Shown here in pieces: positions 63,606 to 64,000 of a DNA stretch of 64,000 nucleotides. The notes under the pieces are model-generated. The model saw only the letters and a list, made by a program, of their open reading frames with translations, did not search any database and had not been told where the DNA came from. The first letter of the stretch is position 1. The number at the start of each line of letters is the position of its first letter. The position numbers and the translations under genes are program-made. Source of the DNA: Corynebacterium sp. SCR221107 (lineage in GTDB: Bacteria > Actinomycetota > Actinomycetes > Mycobacteriales > Mycobacteriaceae); the NCBI RefSeq assembly GCF_027886475.1, contig NZ_CP115670.1, forward strand, positions 1,364,001 through 1,428,000, written 5' to 3'.

Positions 63606-64000
63606 TTACCCGCCCGAGTGCTTGGGGTGCCAGGGTGGGTAGGTCCAGGTGGGGTGGCCGTTGGTGCGTTGGATGCGCCCGTGTTTGGGTGTGCTGGGGT
63701 CATCGTCGTTTCTTCCGTTGTGGAAGGCGCATAGCATGGTGAGGTTTTTACTTGCGGTGGTCCCGCCACGATTCCACGCATGGATATGGTGGACCTGGCA
63801 CTCATCGGCTGGTTTATTGCAGTCCGGGTGGGCACAGCTTAAGGATTCGAGGGTGGCTAGGTCGCGTTGCTTTTTGTTGGCAAACCTGGAGGAGCGCACG
63901 AGGTCGACGGGTCCGTCGACGGGGTGGATAAGCCCGAACCCCCACTGGTCATCAAGGATGGAGGCAACGATCTGGGTGCTGGTGCGTGTGACCCCATCGG
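63606..64000 (-). CDS. HNH endonuclease-domain protein (13E12/DUF222 type), C-terminal part
   Basis: The gene enters from the right edge; the last 131 codons are visible. SILDDQWGFGLIHPVDGPVD precedes the HNH unit: CAHPDCNKPADECQVHHIHA, then WNRGGTTASKNLTMLCAFHN, with Cys pairs and the HH of the metal site. The end is Pro/Trp-rich. Such proteins are multi-copy in actinobacteria and resemble 13E12 repeat proteins; their role, probably mobile-element or DNA-cleaving, is unproven. The frame is open to the window edge. Confidence 0.85.
   Translation of the reverse strand, partial: DGVTRTSTQIVASILDDQWGFGLIHPVDGPVDLVRSSRFANKKQRDLATLESLSCAHPDCNKPADECQVHHIHAWNRGGTTASKNLTMLCAFHNGRNDDDPSTPKHGRIQRTNGHPTWTYPPWHPKHSGG

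Overview
The window is a piece of a Corynebacterium chromosome; I do not resolve the species. The genus call rests on three things. Core genes sit in corynebacterial order and form: ilvBNC, serA, leuB, an Odx-type decarboxylase, gltX with tRNA-Gln/Glu, nrtR-nadA-nadC-nadS, ltbR-leuCD-mutT1-gpsA-ddl, and thiL-ung-DAK2-recG-rsmD-coaD. A remnant of an IS1249-like transposase is present. Many genes start with a -10 hexamer 6-8 bases before the start codon, the leaderless layout common in this genus. The backbone looks GC-rich (roughly 60% by eye).

Layout. 1-2568: branched-chain amino acid genes (ilvB 3' end, ilvN, ilvC). 2.9-8 kb: a zinc-type CDF exporter behind a dyad operator, a solitary DUF262 protein and a large lipoprotein. 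8.1-13.4 kb: serA, a fused BioW-BioF biotin enzyme on the minus strand, leuB. 13.9-22.8 kb: a CBS/DUF294 protein with an epsilon-like exonuclease, an FAH-family (Odx-like) enzyme, a His-rich methyltransferase behind a CsoR-type operator, isochorismate synthase, gltX, and a COG0523 GTPase behind a Zur-like box.

22.9-31.2 kb is an accessory region. tRNA-Gln and tRNA-Glu(CTC) are followed, 1.4 kb on, by an identical second tRNA-Glu(CTC). After that come a 69-bp tandem repeat, an IS1249 remnant interrupted by an IS3-type element, a helicase C-terminal stub, an unknown membrane-anchored protein, an HTH protein, an AT-rich orphan type IV pilin gene and a second IS3-type element with a frameshift. 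At 30.07 kb lies a diverged copy of the sequence that follows the first tRNA-Glu, a candidate right edge of the inserted DNA.

31.2-37.2 kb: a flavin-dependent monooxygenase with an F420/NADP-reductase-like partner, a PfoR-type PTS IIC permease, and a minus-strand sulfur operon (SQR, TusE-like, DsrE-like) with a CsoR/CstR-type operator at its -10. 37.6-45.8 kb: a DUF2786 protein, then the NAD de novo operon nrtR-nadA-nadB-nadC-nadS behind a 29-bp palindrome; nadB is notable because C. glutamicum lacks it. A D-serine dehydratase gene converges on nadS. 45.9-49.4 kb: a small alarmone-hydrolase-like HD protein, then ltbR divergent from leuCD. 49.5-64 kb: mostly housekeeping genes (mutT1, gpsA, ddl, thiL, ung, DAK2, recG, a biotinyl domain protein, rsmD, coaD), a TauE-type exporter and the 3' part of an HNH/13E12 gene.

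The strongest unexplained signal is a 12-mer, GCTTKCCGACGC, with 13 exact copies plus two 11-base matches. It occurs in intergenic and coding sequence and on both strands. Other leads are the BioW-BioF fusion, two CsoR-family operators with no regulator gene in the window, the orphan pilin and the duplicated tRNA-Glu island. I found no CRISPR array, rRNA operon or prophage.
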